DNA of 64,000 bases from Flavobacterium sp. LHD-80 (GTDB lineage: Bacteria > Bacteroidota > Bacteroidia > Flavobacteriales > Flavobacteriaceae), in NCBI RefSeq assembly GCF_030929605.1, contig NZ_JAVFVS010000001.1:620001-684000 (forward strand), read 5' to 3'. The position numbers and the translations under genes are program-made. This document shows, in pieces, positions 34,893-43,229 of the stretch. How positions within the stretch are numbered: position 1 is the first letter of the stretch; every line of letters begins with the position of its first letter. The notes under the pieces are model-generated. The model was not told where the DNA came from, searched no databases, and saw only the letters and a program-made list of their open reading frames with translations.

Positions 34893-34996
34893 GGTTTTTA
34901 TAGTTTGGTCATGCAAATTTAAAAGGTTTTTTAGTCACTTCTAAGAGCTATCAGATAAATGATTCTAAAGATTTAAAATGTAGAAATCTATTAAAG

Positions 34997-35674
34997 TTAT
35001 TCAGCCTTTTTTGGATTCAGTTTTAATATTCCAATTACAATCAGATATTGTGCCACAAGATACGTCAGCATAATAAAAAAAGAACTTTTTTCAATTGGCG
35101 CATAAAATTTGTTTACGGCCAAAATACTGTCGGAAAGCACAAACACAATTGCTCCAGAAAAAACATATAAATTCCCAGGTTTCTTCCAAATCAAATAACC
35201 GTTATAAGCAAACAAAAGCATTATTGAAATGACACTTGCATATACAATTACTGGAATTTTTAAATCGCCTAGTGATGGCAATAAAACAGATAACATTCCG
35301 ATTAAATACAGGCCAATAAAAACACTTCCAATTCCGAACAAAACTAAATTTCTTTTGATTTCGCCTTTGTTTTGCTTGTTGAATAACACACAATATGTGA
35401 CGTGTGAAATTAGAAAAGCGACTAATCCTAAAATAAAATAGATTTCGCCCAAATCTGTAAAAAGCAAAATGACATCACCAATCCATGAAAACAGCAAAGC
35501 AAGAAGCAAGATGTTTTTTGTTGGAAAATTTCGGTAAAAATAGACTCCAAAAGTCAATAACGGAATCAGAATTGGCTTTAAAAATAAGTCTAAGTTTTCG
35601 TAGCCTAAAAATATGATAAGAAGATAAACGAAGCTAAATGCGCTAAAGATTTTAAAGTAAGTTGCGTTTCTCAT
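34997..35674 (-). CDS. Lysoplasmalogenase (YhhN/TMEM86 family)
   Basis: This 225-aa protein has about eight hydrophobic segments and the YhhN/TMEM86 features: an early FLKPILIPLLTFGVYFYRN, LLFSWIGDVILLF and VFVLSDSILAVNKFY near the end, each with a conserved polar residue that marks the active site. The family hydrolyses the vinyl-ether bond of lysoplasmalogens in the membrane. The start overlaps the stop of the upstream desaturase gene by ATGA, so translation is coupled. Together they suggest ether-lipid breakdown. Confidence 0.87.
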   Translation of the reverse strand: MRNATYFKIFSAFSFVYLLIIFLGYENLDLFLKPILIPLLTFGVYFYRNFPTKNILLLALLFSWIGDVILLFTDLGEIYFILGLVAFLISHVTYCVLFNKQNKGEIKRNLVLFGIGSVFIGLYLIGMLSVLLPSLGDLKIPVIVYASVISIMLLFAYNGYLIWKKPGNLYVFSGAIVFVLSDSILAVNKFYAPIEKSSFFIMLTYLVAQYLIVIGILKLNPKKAE

Positions 35675-36954
35675 AAATGGTTCAATAAATTAGCAGTTTG
35701 GGTAATTGGTTTTTTAAAATCTATAGTAACAAAGTAAATTGTGGTAAGGAAGGATAAAGCCAAATAGGCTATAATGATATAATTGCCTGCTGGAAAAATA
35801 GTGTTTAAACCAAACCAGTCACCATAATACGATATGATTCCGATCACAACGCCAAAACGAAGTCCTTCCCAAAAAATGGCATATCTGTTTTTATCCATCA
35901 ATTCCGTATAACTGTAAATTGTTATCAGGATAAAAAAGCCATAGACAAAGATATTTGGCAGTCCAATTTCAGCAATATTGTCAAATAAATAGCTCACAAA
36001 CAAAAGAGTGATTAACATTTGGGTTAAAGACCAATAAATGAGTTTTTGAGAGTTTTGCGTACCATATTTGTCAAAAGCAAAAACATTTTCAATTTTGTTT
36101 ACGGGATATTTCTCTTCGAAATTTTCAGGGCGCCAGCCTGTTGGTTTAAACCAGATGGTAAGTTTGTCTTTCCAATTTTCAGCGCGCCATGCATCTTTAA
36201 TAAGTAAAGTCAAATGTTGAAAATTAATCTTTACAGGATTCCAAGTATTTGCTGGTCTTGTAATTCCAAAAACAGGCGGAACATCATCTAATTCGGCTTG
36301 GAAAGTTCCGAAAAGCTTGTCCCAAAAAATAAAAATCTGTGAGTGGTTTTTATCTAGATATTCTGGATTTATAGCATGATGCACACGATGGTGTGAAGGT
36401 GTAACGATAATATGCTCCAGAAATCCCATTTTTTTGATGTGTTTGGTATGATACCAAAACTGTAAAAACAAATGAAGTGGCAACGTAATAGCGATTACAG
36501 AAGCTGGAACCCCAAGAAGCGCTGCAGGAATCAACAAAAATGTAAAAAGATTAACTAAACTCGCAATGGGCTGACGAAGCGCACAGGCCAGATTAAATTC
36601 TTCACTGCTGTGATGAATCGCATGTTTATTCCAAAGAAAATTGATTTGATGTGCCAGTCGATGGCTCCAATAACCATAAAAATCAATGACAAAAAAGGCG
36701 ATGAAATAGGAGAGAACACTCGGCTCTAAATGCTGTAAAGCAATTTTTGAAACCAGCCATTCATACGAAAGAAAAGTGATGCTTAAACCCAAAACGTCTT
36801 TAACGGAATTGGTAATTCCGGAACTGATACTCGATACGCTGTCGATTAAAGGCGCGGTATCGTTTTTTTTATAAATGCCATATAACTTCTCGATTATGAT
36901 TAAAGTTAAAAAAACCGGCATGGCAATAATTAGTATTTTTCCGTATTCTTCCAT
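35671..36954 (-). CDS. Sterol desaturase/fatty-acid-hydroxylase family membrane protein
   Basis: This 427-aa membrane protein has the eight-histidine di-iron motif of the family: HRLAHQ, NKHAIHHSSEEFN and later SHHRVHH. The catalytic domain spans residues ~85-230, with membrane segments on both sides and a further helical C-terminal part. The layout resembles alkylglycerol monooxygenase (TMEM195), which cleaves the O-alkyl bond of ether lipids, more than short sterol desaturases. It overlaps the lysoplasmalogenase gene downstream by 4 bp. A C-4 sterol or fatty-acid hydroxylase remains possible. Confidence 0.85.
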   Translation of the reverse strand: MEEYGKILIIAMPVFLTLIIIEKLYGIYKKNDTAPLIDSVSSISSGITNSVKDVLGLSITFLSYEWLVSKIALQHLEPSVLSYFIAFFVIDFYGYWSHRLAHQINFLWNKHAIHHSSEEFNLACALRQPIASLVNLFTFLLIPAALLGVPASVIAITLPLHLFLQFWYHTKHIKKMGFLEHIIVTPSHHRVHHAINPEYLDKNHSQIFIFWDKLFGTFQAELDDVPPVFGITRPANTWNPVKINFQHLTLLIKDAWRAENWKDKLTIWFKPTGWRPENFEEKYPVNKIENVFAFDKYGTQNSQKLIYWSLTQMLITLLFVSYLFDNIAEIGLPNIFVYGFFILITIYSYTELMDKNRYAIFWEGLRFGVVIGIISYYGDWFGLNTIFPAGNYIIIAYLALSFLTTIYFVTIDFKKPITQTANLLNHL

Positions 36955-36955
36955 A

Positions 36956-37006
36956 AAAAAAGCATTCTATTTTATTCAAATATAAAATAAAATAGAATGC
37001 TTTTTG
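36956..37006 (-). terminator. Terminator of clpS
   Basis: A long perfect stem, AAAAAGCATTCTATTTTATT with AATAAAATAGAATGCTTTTT, closes over a CAAATATAA-type loop. Read on the minus strand it ends the clpS transcript 13 bp after the stop. It also overlaps the start region of the desaturase gene. Confidence 0.8.
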
Positions 37007-37018
37007 AATTATTTGCGA

Positions 37019-37294
37019 TTAAACAATTTCTGCGCTTAATCCGGCATCTAAAAGTTGTAAGCATTGCGGTTTTAACTTGTCCAGCGGACCCGTTTTTACG
37101 GTGCATTTTCCGTTGTAATGTACAATCAAGGAGCATTGTTCTGCCTGTTCTGCAGTGTGGTTGCAAACGCGCATCAAAGTATCAATTACGTGATCAAAAG
37201 TGTTTACATCATCATTATAAACAATAATTTCGTTATTGAAAACTGTTGCTTCCTTTTCGCGAACTCTTTCTCTTACTTTTTCTTTAGTACTCAT
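37019..37294 (-). CDS. clpS: ATP-dependent Clp protease adaptor ClpS
   Basis: This 91-aa protein has the ClpS core: the NDDVNTFDHVIDTLMRVC segment that forms the ClpA-docking and N-degron pocket, followed by AEQCSLIVHYNGKCTVKTG. The N-terminus is a charged extension. ClpS delivers proteins with destabilising N-terminal residues to ClpAP/ClpCP protease. It follows prmA by 35 bp on the same strand, an arrangement that is conserved among Flavobacteria as far as I recall, so the two form an operon. The long hairpin downstream ends it. Confidence 0.93.
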   Translation of the reverse strand: MSTKEKVRERVREKEATVFNNEIIVYNDDVNTFDHVIDTLMRVCNHTAEQAEQCSLIVHYNGKCTVKTGPLDKLKPQCLQLLDAGLSAEIV

Positions 37295-37329
37295 CTTGTC
37301 TAGTTTTTGTACTTGTAATTAACTTATAA

Positions 37330-38163
37330 CTAATTTACGTATTTTAATGAAACCCAATTGTTGCGCTGAAGCTTTTTAACATACGTCAGCCCTTTTTCAA
37401 CGCAAGAAGCATCAATAAACGGAATATCTTCTTCATAAAAACCACTGAATAATATAATTCCTTTTGGGTTTAAAGAATCAACATAAGCCTGCATATCATT
37501 TAAAAGAATATTTCTGTTGATGTTGGCAATAATTAAATCGTATTTTTTTCCTGCCAATAAAGCTGCATCGCCTTCGTAAACGCTAATGTGTTTGCAATTA
37601 TTGCGTTCAGCATTTTCAATTGAATTCAAGTAGCACCAGTTGTCAATGTCAATTGCATCGATTGGTTCTGCGCCTTTCATTTCAGCCAAAATAGCTAAAA
37701 TTGCAGTTCCGCAACCTATATCAAGCGTTTTTAAACCTTTTACATCCATTTCAAGTAAATGTTGAATCATCATGTGAGTTGTCTCATGATGTCCGGTACC
37801 AAAACTCATTTTAGGTTCAATTAAAATATCAAATTCAGCATCCGTTTTTGGATGGAAAGGAGCGCGAACGTGGCATTTTCCATCAACGTCAATTGGTTCA
37901 AAATTCTTTTCCCATTCTTCGTTCCAGTTAACCTGATCAATTTCTTCAATGGTGTATTCAATTTTAAATTCTTCCGACTGTAAAATATAAATATCATCCA
38001 GGATATTCTCATCCCATAAATCTTTCTTCACAAAAGCCGAAATCCCATTTTCAGTTTCTGTAAAACTTTCAAATGCTTTTTCGCCCAATTCAGCCACTAA
38101 AATTTCTGACCCTAATTCTTTTGGTTCAATTGTAAAATGATATCCTAAATAGATGTTTGACAT
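37330..38163 (-). CDS. prmA: Ribosomal protein L11 methyltransferase
   Basis: This 277-aa protein trimethylates ribosomal protein L11 using S-adenosylmethionine. The SAM-binding domain has TLDIGCGTAILAIL near residue 144 and IIANINRNIL near 208. FGTGHHETTHMMI just before it is typical of PrmA. The N-terminal domain has the usual substrate-recognition fold. Length is slightly short of the E. coli protein but normal for Bacteroidetes. The gene is transcribed with clpS. Confidence 0.95.
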   Translation of the reverse strand: MSNIYLGYHFTIEPKELGSEILVAELGEKAFESFTETENGISAFVKKDLWDENILDDIYILQSEEFKIEYTIEEIDQVNWNEEWEKNFEPIDVDGKCHVRAPFHPKTDAEFDILIEPKMSFGTGHHETTHMMIQHLLEMDVKGLKTLDIGCGTAILAILAEMKGAEPIDAIDIDNWCYLNSIENAERNNCKHISVYEGDAALLAGKKYDLIIANINRNILLNDMQAYVDSLNPKGIILFSGFYEEDIPFIDASCVEKGLTYVKKLQRNNWVSLKYVN

Positions 38164-38177
38164 AAATAATTTTTTTG

Positions 38178-38185
38178 CAAAGGTA
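38178..38185 (-). promoter_or_regulatory. -7 promoter box of prmA-clpS
   Basis: TACCTTTG on the minus strand lies 15 bp before the prmA start codon and fits TAnnTTTG. No -33 TTTG at the right spacing is clear. Confidence 0.45.
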
Positions 38186-38253
38186 AGAATAGAAAGCAGA
38201 AGTAGCTTATAAATCTAAAAGAACATTAATAATTTAAGAATAATTTAAAACAT

Positions 38254-38288
38254 AAAAAAAAGCGTTTGCATCAGCAAACGCTTTTTTT
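38254..38288 (-). terminator. Terminator of tpiA
   Basis: GCGTTTGC, loop ATCA and GCAAACGC form a perfect stem flanked by A8 and T7, so the hairpin works on either strand. It lies about 30 bp after the tpiA stop. Confidence 0.85.
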
Positions 38289-38319
38289 ATAATGAGATTT
38301 CAAAATCTAAAATCTAAAA

Positions 38320-39072
38320 TTAGATAGCTGTTACGATAGCTAAGAAATCATCTGCTTTTAAAGCAGCACCTCCAATTAAACCACCATCTACGTCTGGTTT
38401 AGAGAAAATTTCTTTAGCGTTGTCTGGTTTTACAGAACCACCGTATAAAATAGAAACTTCATCAGCGATGTCAGCTCCAAAAGCTTTACGGATAGTTTCT
38501 CTGATAAATTCATGCATTTCTTGCGCTTGCTCTGGTGAAGCAGTTTCTCCAGTTCCAATAGCCCAAACTGGCTCATAAGCCAAAACAATTTTAGACCAAG
38601 ATTCTTTTGCAATATGGAAAACACCATCACGCAATTGGTTTTCAACAATGTTGAAGTGATTTCCAGACTGACGGTCTTTTAATTCTTCTCCAAAACAGAA
38701 AATAACAGTCATGTCATGTTTCAAAGCTGTATCAACTTTGTTAGCGATTAATGCATCAGTTTCGTGGAAAATAGCTCTACGCTCTGAGTGGCCTAGAATT
38801 ACAGTATTAACACCAATACTTGTCAACATATCTGCAGAAATTTCTCCTGTAAAAGCACCGCCTTCAGCTTGGTGAACATTTTGGGCAGAAACTCCAATAG
38901 TTGTATTTTTTACTTTTGCAGCTGCTGCTTGTAAGTTTACAAATGTAGGCGCTACAATAACTTGTGCAGTTGTTTGTGCTGGTATTTTAGTGATTAACTC
39001 GCTTAATAATTCTTCAGTCTGTGCTGCGTTTTTATGCATTTTCCAGTTTCCTGCAACAATCTTTTTTCTCAT
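38320..39072 (-). CDS. tpiA: Triosephosphate isomerase
   Basis: This 250-aa protein has all landmarks of the glycolytic enzyme: AGNWKMHK at the N-terminus, LGHSERR with the catalytic His near residue 97, AYEPVWAIGTGETASP with the catalytic Glu near 167 and flexible loop, and ILYGGSVKPDN near 211. It interconverts dihydroxyacetone phosphate and glyceraldehyde 3-phosphate. It follows the TlpA-like gene by about 49 bp on the same strand and probably shares its promoter. Confidence 0.98.
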   Translation of the reverse strand: MRKKIVAGNWKMHKNAAQTEELLSELITKIPAQTTAQVIVAPTFVNLQAAAAKVKNTTIGVSAQNVHQAEGGAFTGEISADMLTSIGVNTVILGHSERRAIFHETDALIANKVDTALKHDMTVIFCFGEELKDRQSGNHFNIVENQLRDGVFHIAKESWSKIVLAYEPVWAIGTGETASPEQAQEMHEFIRETIRKAFGADIADEVSILYGGSVKPDNAKEIFSKPDVDGGLIGGAALKADDFLAIVTAI

Positions 39073-39121
39073 TTTGGTAGTTTTTATTATTCTTTTAATT
39101 TTTTGTTTTTGCGGTAATTTA

Positions 39122-39622
39122 TTAAGCTTGTTTTAAACTTTTTAAAGCTTCGTTGATTTTATCAAAATCAGTTTCGATGGCACGGTAAAGAACGATTTTT
39201 CCTGTTTTGTCAATGATAATGTATCTCGGAATCCAGTCTAAATCAATTGCTTTTCCAAAAAGACCTTTCATACCGTCATTCATCATATAGTGATCGCCTT
39301 TTAATTCGTGTTTTTCAATTCCAGCTTTCCATTTGTCAGCTGTTTTATCAGCCGAAATGAATAAATAAGAAACATCTGGATTATTAGCTTGAAGTTCTTT
39401 TACTTTTGGCATTGCTTTTACGCAGTCCCCACACCAAGAAGCCCAAACTTCGATAACCAAAGTTTTTCCTTTGTATTTTTTTAAAATGCTTTTGAATGCA
39501 ACTTGACTATCATCTGTTGCTAATAATTTTTCAGACAAAGCTTCTTTTGAAAATTCTTTTTTCTGTGCCTGAGAACATGAAAATGTAATAAATGCAATAA
39601 CAACTAGGGCTAACTGTTTCAT
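39122..39622 (-). CDS. TlpA-like thioredoxin-fold lipoprotein
   Basis: The start is set at the ATG at 39622, giving MKQLALVVIAFITFSCSQAQ; the longer frame begins 27 residues earlier in the promoter. The 166-aa product has a lipoprotein-like signal and one thioredoxin domain with the active site WASWCGDCVKAMP near residue 65-77 and the cis-Pro region DWIPRYIIID. It is a periplasmic thiol-disulfide oxidoreductase or peroxiredoxin-type reductant of the TlpA/ResA group. The good TTTG-N18-TAACTTTG promoter upstream supports the shorter start. Confidence 0.88.
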   Translation of the reverse strand: MKQLALVVIAFITFSCSQAQKKEFSKEALSEKLLATDDSQVAFKSILKKYKGKTLVIEVWASWCGDCVKAMPKVKELQANNPDVSYLFISADKTADKWKAGIEKHELKGDHYMMNDGMKGLFGKAIDLDWIPRYIIIDKTGKIVLYRAIETDFDKINEALKSLKQA

Positions 39623-39660
39623 ATTATATTTTAAATTAATTTTATTAAGTACTGAATTCA

Positions 39661-39690
39661 CAAAGTTAAACAAACAAATTGAATGCCAAA
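39661..39690 (-). promoter_or_regulatory. Promoter of the TlpA-like gene and tpiA
   Basis: On the minus strand TTTG, 18 bases and TAACTTTG match the Bacteroidetes -33/-7 consensus (TTTG-N17-23-TAnnTTTG) in full. It lies 39 bp before the start codon and inside the rejected longer ORF. Confidence 0.65.
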
Positions 39691-39900
39691 TGGAGATTAA
39701 CAAAATTTGAAGACTCGTTTGTTTTGTAACAATTCGTTAAATTTTGGTTAGAAAAAAGAGAGTGAAATCGTAATAGTAGCTGAGCAAATCTGACAACTTT
39801 TCAATATTTCTTTTTTAAAGAAGAAAAAAAGCTTAAAAATTTAATTTTAAAAGCGGTTTATGACAATAAAAAACGTCGTGATTTTGTTTTTTTAGGAAAC

Positions 39901-39932
39901 AAAAAAGGAACTTAATTTAAGTTCCTTTTTTA
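39901..39932 (-). terminator. Terminator of the small lipoprotein gene
   Basis: AAAAAAGGAACTTAA and TTTAAGTTCCTTTTTT form a perfect stem with A and T flanks, directly after the gene that ends at 39936 on the minus strand. Confidence 0.8.
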
Positions 39933-39935
39933 TAT

Positions 39936-40391
39936 TTAAATTTTTGTATCGACTAAAATTTTAAAAACTCCTCGGGTTTTATCTAATTGGTAGGTTGCAC
40001 TTTTAACTTGAAAGTCTTTATATTCTGTATGTGAGCACTTATCGTTGATTCTGGTTGCTTGGACATGGAATTCAAAGATGTTTTTTCCGGCAATATTTAC
40101 AGAATAATTTACAGTTTCGGTTTTCCAGCCTATAGTTCCTATCGTTATTACATTGTAATTATTCTCAGAGATAAAATTGTATTCAATGTTTTTACTAGAA
40201 TCATCTAAGTTTTTTACTGTAATGTCATTGCTTTTGTAAGTGCCGTTAGTAAATAAATTTTCTCCAGTTGTTTTGTCTACAAGCTCAAAAGAAAAACCTT
40301 CTGGAGGAGTAAAACAAAGTTCTGCATCATTACTGCATCCAAAATTAAGAAAAGCAAACAGGATAAAAATAAACTTGAAAAGTGTTTTCAT
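39936..40391 (-). CDS. Small lipoprotein of unknown function
   Basis: This 151-aa protein has a lipoprotein signal ending LNFGCSND. The mature part is rich in beta strands and asparagine (GFSFELVDKTTGENLFTNGTY, YNFISENNYNVITIGTIGW) and has cysteine and histidine in KCSHTEYKD. No family was recognised. It may be an accessory insertion in an otherwise conserved gene order around tpiA, because its neighbours on both sides are common flavobacterial genes. A possible -7 box TACATTTG lies at 40418-40425 on the minus strand. Confidence 0.7.
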   Translation of the reverse strand: MKTLFKFIFILFAFLNFGCSNDAELCFTPPEGFSFELVDKTTGENLFTNGTYKSNDITVKNLDDSSKNIEYNFISENNYNVITIGTIGWKTETVNYSVNIAGKNIFEFHVQATRINDKCSHTEYKDFQVKSATYQLDKTRGVFKILVDTKI

Positions 40392-40455
40392 AAATAGATA
40401 ATTAGTTTTGTTGCTTTCAAATGTAAGAATATTATTTACATTTTTAATATGATTG

Positions 40456-41112
40456 TTACTTCAAATCATAATTTCCATTTGCCCATTTTTTACTCGGAGC
40501 AATCCATAAATCTAAAGCTTTGTATAAAAAACCGTGTTTTAGACCTGTATTAAGCTCAATTTCTTCGAAATGATTGATTTTAAGTTTTGAAGTTTCTTTT
40601 CTTTTAATTGCCGAAACGCCATAAACATCTGATTTTTCGTAAATGGTCAGAATGTTTCCGCAGAAATTAATATCTGGAAATTCTTGAATATCTACATCTC
40701 TAAAACAGCCAATAAAAACAAAATTCATATCGGGATTGGCAACAAAAGTCGAAACAAATTGTGCGATATAACCACCTTTTGAAGTTCCAATTACTGTAAT
40801 ATGGTTGGGAGGAATGCCTTGTTTAAGAAGTTTTTTAACCTGTTTTGCTATTTTTTCAGCATAATCATAAACATCCGTATTGTTCTTTCTGATTTCACTG
40901 TAAACAATAAAGTTATCTTTTCTAAAAGAAGTCAAAATCTCGTTGTATTCAGCTTTTCCATATTCGGGATGAGGAACATTTAGCGGATTTTGCTCTATGT
41001 ATGCATTGTGGAGAAAGAAAATATAACGTTGGTCTTTGTTGATTTGAGCAGAAATTTGAATGCTAAAGAAAGTAATAAATAATAGAATAGCAACTCTTGA
41101 AAATTGGGTCAT
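40456..41112 (-). CDS. Exported alpha/beta-hydrolase-like protein
   Basis: This 218-aa protein has a signal peptide ending ISAQ and an alpha/beta-hydrolase-like core. The nucleophile elbow is probably GTSKGGY (Ser near residue 109), preceded by HITVIGTSKGG. The early HNAYIEQNPLNV and the C-terminal ETSKLKINHFEEIELNTGLKHGFLYK, with a likely catalytic His near the end, fit the family. The substrate is unknown. It has a potential TATATTTG box at 41145-41152 on the minus strand. Confidence 0.72.
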   Translation of the reverse strand: MTQFSRVAILLFITFFSIQISAQINKDQRYIFFLHNAYIEQNPLNVPHPEYGKAEYNEILTSFRKDNFIVYSEIRKNNTDVYDYAEKIAKQVKKLLKQGIPPNHITVIGTSKGGYIAQFVSTFVANPDMNFVFIGCFRDVDIQEFPDINFCGNILTIYEKSDVYGVSAIKRKETSKLKINHFEEIELNTGLKHGFLYKALDLWIAPSKKWANGNYDLK

Positions 41113-41196
41113 AATTTAAATTGGTTTTGGAATAGTTTATAAACCAAATATAAACTAACAATTATTGAATTTATTATTTTTCTTACGAAATAAAAA

Positions 41197-41226
41197 CGCC
41201 AATATTTCTAGAAAAGAATATTGGCG
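41197..41226 (-). terminator. Terminator of the DoxX-like gene
   Basis: CGCCAATATT and AATATTGGCG pair over about ten bases, with an A run before it on the plus strand. It lies 27 bp after the stop at 41253 on the minus strand. Confidence 0.65.
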
Positions 41227-41252
41227 CTTAGTAAAATTATTTGTTTATGTTT

Positions 41253-42374
41253 TTAAATACCATAAGCAACATCAGATAATTTCAAATCATCAACATCATT
41301 ATAATGTACTTTTTGAACAATAGTTCCTTTGTGTATAACTACAATGCTTGGGTTTGCTCTTTCAACTGTTTTTAAAGCTGTTGCATCACAGAAATAGAAA
41401 TCAACATTCAAACCATATTGTTTTTTTGCTTTCGCAATTTCTTCAGGTCCAGAAGCTGTCATTCCAATTACTTTATAGCCTTTTGCTTTTGCATCAGCTT
41501 CCACTTTTGCTAATTTTTTCATTCCCTCAGGATTTGACAAAGCCAAATCGTAAGTTACAAAAACTAATAATTTTGGTTCTTGTAATAATTCTGCTTTGTA
41601 ATCAGAATCATCTTTAGTCATAGTGAAATCGTGAATTGGCGGAACATATCCTTCTGTAATCACTTTGTCTTTTCTATCAACAAAAGTGGCGCCTTCCGGA
41701 ATATTCATTAAATCTTTTTCGGTAAATTCTTTATCAACTCCGTTTACTTTGTAGATAAAAATCATTTCTACAACCGATTTTGGAGCACCTTCAGGAATTT
41801 CCATTCCTTTTTCAATATTCGTTCCCACTTTATACGGACGGAAATCTTTTATCGGATTATGATTTAAAACCCAAACAGCCATAAAAACACATAAAACAAT
41901 GCTGATTAAAGTCAATATATTAGTAACCATTTTTGAAAATAATGGCTTAACTAATTTTTTATTGATGAATAAAATTATAATAAAGAAAAGTAAAACAACA
42001 TCTTTTGTGAATGATTGCCAAGGTGTTAAGTGTAAAGCATCTCCAAAACAACCGCAATCTTTTACGACATCAAAATAAGCCGAGTAGAAGGTAAGAAACG
42101 TAAAGAAAACGATTAAAAGCAATAAAGCCCAAATTGTCAATTTAGATTTATAGCCAACCAATAACATTACGCCCAAAACAACTTCTAAAATCACTAAAAA
42201 GATAGCTAATCCTAAAGCTAATGGTTCTAAAAACGGCATATTAAAAACCGGTTCGCTGAAATATTCTGCTAATTTATAAGAGAAACCAACAGGATCGTTC
42301 AATTTGATTAATCCTGAAATGATAAATAAAACACCGACAAATAATCGGGAGAATTGAGTAATGATGTTTTTCAT
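41253..42374 (-). CDS. DoxX/MauE-type membrane protein with thioredoxin-like C-terminus
   Basis: This 373-aa protein has four N-terminal membrane helices of the DoxX/MauE type with VLFIISGLIKLNDP near the start and the cysteine motif KDCGCFGDAL near residue 107. A fifth helix (ILTLISIVLCVFMAVW) leads to a periplasmic domain. Its C-terminal part (LLVFVTYDLA onward) resembles a thioredoxin/peroxiredoxin fold but has no CxxC; a lone Cys is in YFCDATAL. Homologues are annotated as BT_3928-family proteins. They probably take part in redox or thiol chemistry at the inner membrane. It follows the DUF1599 gene by about 70 bp. Confidence 0.83.
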   Translation of the reverse strand: MKNIITQFSRLFVGVLFIISGLIKLNDPVGFSYKLAEYFSEPVFNMPFLEPLALGLAIFLVILEVVLGVMLLVGYKSKLTIWALLLLIVFFTFLTFYSAYFDVVKDCGCFGDALHLTPWQSFTKDVVLLFFIIILFINKKLVKPLFSKMVTNILTLISIVLCVFMAVWVLNHNPIKDFRPYKVGTNIEKGMEIPEGAPKSVVEMIFIYKVNGVDKEFTEKDLMNIPEGATFVDRKDKVITEGYVPPIHDFTMTKDDSDYKAELLQEPKLLVFVTYDLALSNPEGMKKLAKVEADAKAKGYKVIGMTASGPEEIAKAKKQYGLNVDFYFCDATALKTVERANPSIVVIHKGTIVQKVHYNDVDDLKLSDVAYGI

Positions 42375-42443
42375 GGGGAATATTTAAAATTTAAACTCCA
42401 ATTTTATAGTTGGAATTTGGGATTTTATTTTTTGGAATTTGAT

Positions 42444-42983
42444 TTATTTGATAGGATTAAGAATCAGAGCAAAAACAGCATAATTAATCATATCCTGATA
42501 ATTAGCATCGATTCCTTCAGAAACTAAAGTTGCGCCTTTGTTATCTTCAATTTGCTTTACGCGAAGTAATTTCTGCAAAATCAAATCAGTTAAAGAACTC
42601 ACGCGCATATCACGCCACGCTTCTCCGTAATCGTGATTTTTGGCTTCCATTAAATCTTTTGTAAGTTTAACTTTCGCATCATACAATTCAGTTGCTTTTT
42701 CTACGTCAAGATCGGGCTGATCAACAACGCCCAATTCAAGCTGAATTAAAGCCATAATAGAATAATTGATAATTCCGATAAATTCTCCTTTTTCATCTTC
42801 ATCAACTTTACGGACATCGTTTTCCTGTAAACTTCTGATTCGTTGTGCTTTTATGAAAATTTGATCGGTCAATGACGGAAGTCTTAAAATTCTCCACGCA
42901 CTGCCGTAATCTTTCATTTTATTGATAAATAAAGTTCGGCAAACCTTAATTACATTATCAAATTCAAGGGAAGTATTCTTCAT
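42444..42983 (-). CDS. DUF1599-family protein
   Basis: This 179-aa protein is made of two similar halves. The first contains KMKDYGSAWRILRLPSLTDQ and IKAQRIRS, the second KNHDYGEAWRDMRVSSLTDL and QKLLRVKQ, and each ends in an INYS/INYA hydrophobic strand. The half-repeat with DYGxAWR is the DUF1599 signature. The function is unknown; a nucleotide-binding or NTP pyrophosphatase-like role is possible but unproven. It is divergent from folP, a gene pair I believe is common in Bacteroidetes. Confidence 0.88.
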   Translation of the reverse strand: MKNTSLEFDNVIKVCRTLFINKMKDYGSAWRILRLPSLTDQIFIKAQRIRSLQENDVRKVDEDEKGEFIGIINYSIMALIQLELGVVDQPDLDVEKATELYDAKVKLTKDLMEAKNHDYGEAWRDMRVSSLTDLILQKLLRVKQIEDNKGATLVSEGIDANYQDMINYAVFALILNPIK

Positions 42984-43012
42984 TTATTGCTGTATATTTG
43001 CTTAAATTTTTT

Positions 43013-43043
43013 CAAAAATAAGGATTAAATTAAAGAGTTTCAA
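43013..43043 (-). promoter_or_regulatory. Possible promoter of the DUF1599-DoxX operon
   Basis: On the minus strand TTG, about 20 bases and TATTTTTG fit the Bacteroidetes consensus, 30 bp before the start codon. The -33 element lies in a TTTCAAGTTT repeat. Confidence 0.4.
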
Positions 43044-43116
43044 GTTTAAGGTTTTCTTTGTTTCAAGTTTTTTCTAAACAAAGTGTTAACGGTGATAACT
43101 TGAAACTAAAAAAAAT

Positions 43117-43210
43117 GTTTCAAGTTTCAGGTTTGCTTTGCCAGTTCGGCTTTTAGCCTCGGGTCAAGTTCTTGAACTTACGCAATCTGCGTGAACTTGA
43201 AACTTGAAAC
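43117..43210. repeat. TTTCAAGTTTC inverted repeat before folP
   Basis: GTTTCAAGTTTCAGGTT at 43117-43133 is almost the reverse complement of AACTTGAAACTTGAAAC at 43194-43210, and shorter copies of TTTCAAGTTT occur at about 43038-43070 and 43216. The 43021-43229 gap holds these repeats and no gene. Confidence 0.65.
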
Positions 43211-43229
43211 AAATAAAACTTGAAACAAA

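Noticed and set aside
39623-39703. Longer N-terminus for the TlpA-like protein
   Set aside because: The extension overlaps a full-consensus TTTG-N18-TAACTTTG promoter, and the lipoprotein signal begins at 39622.
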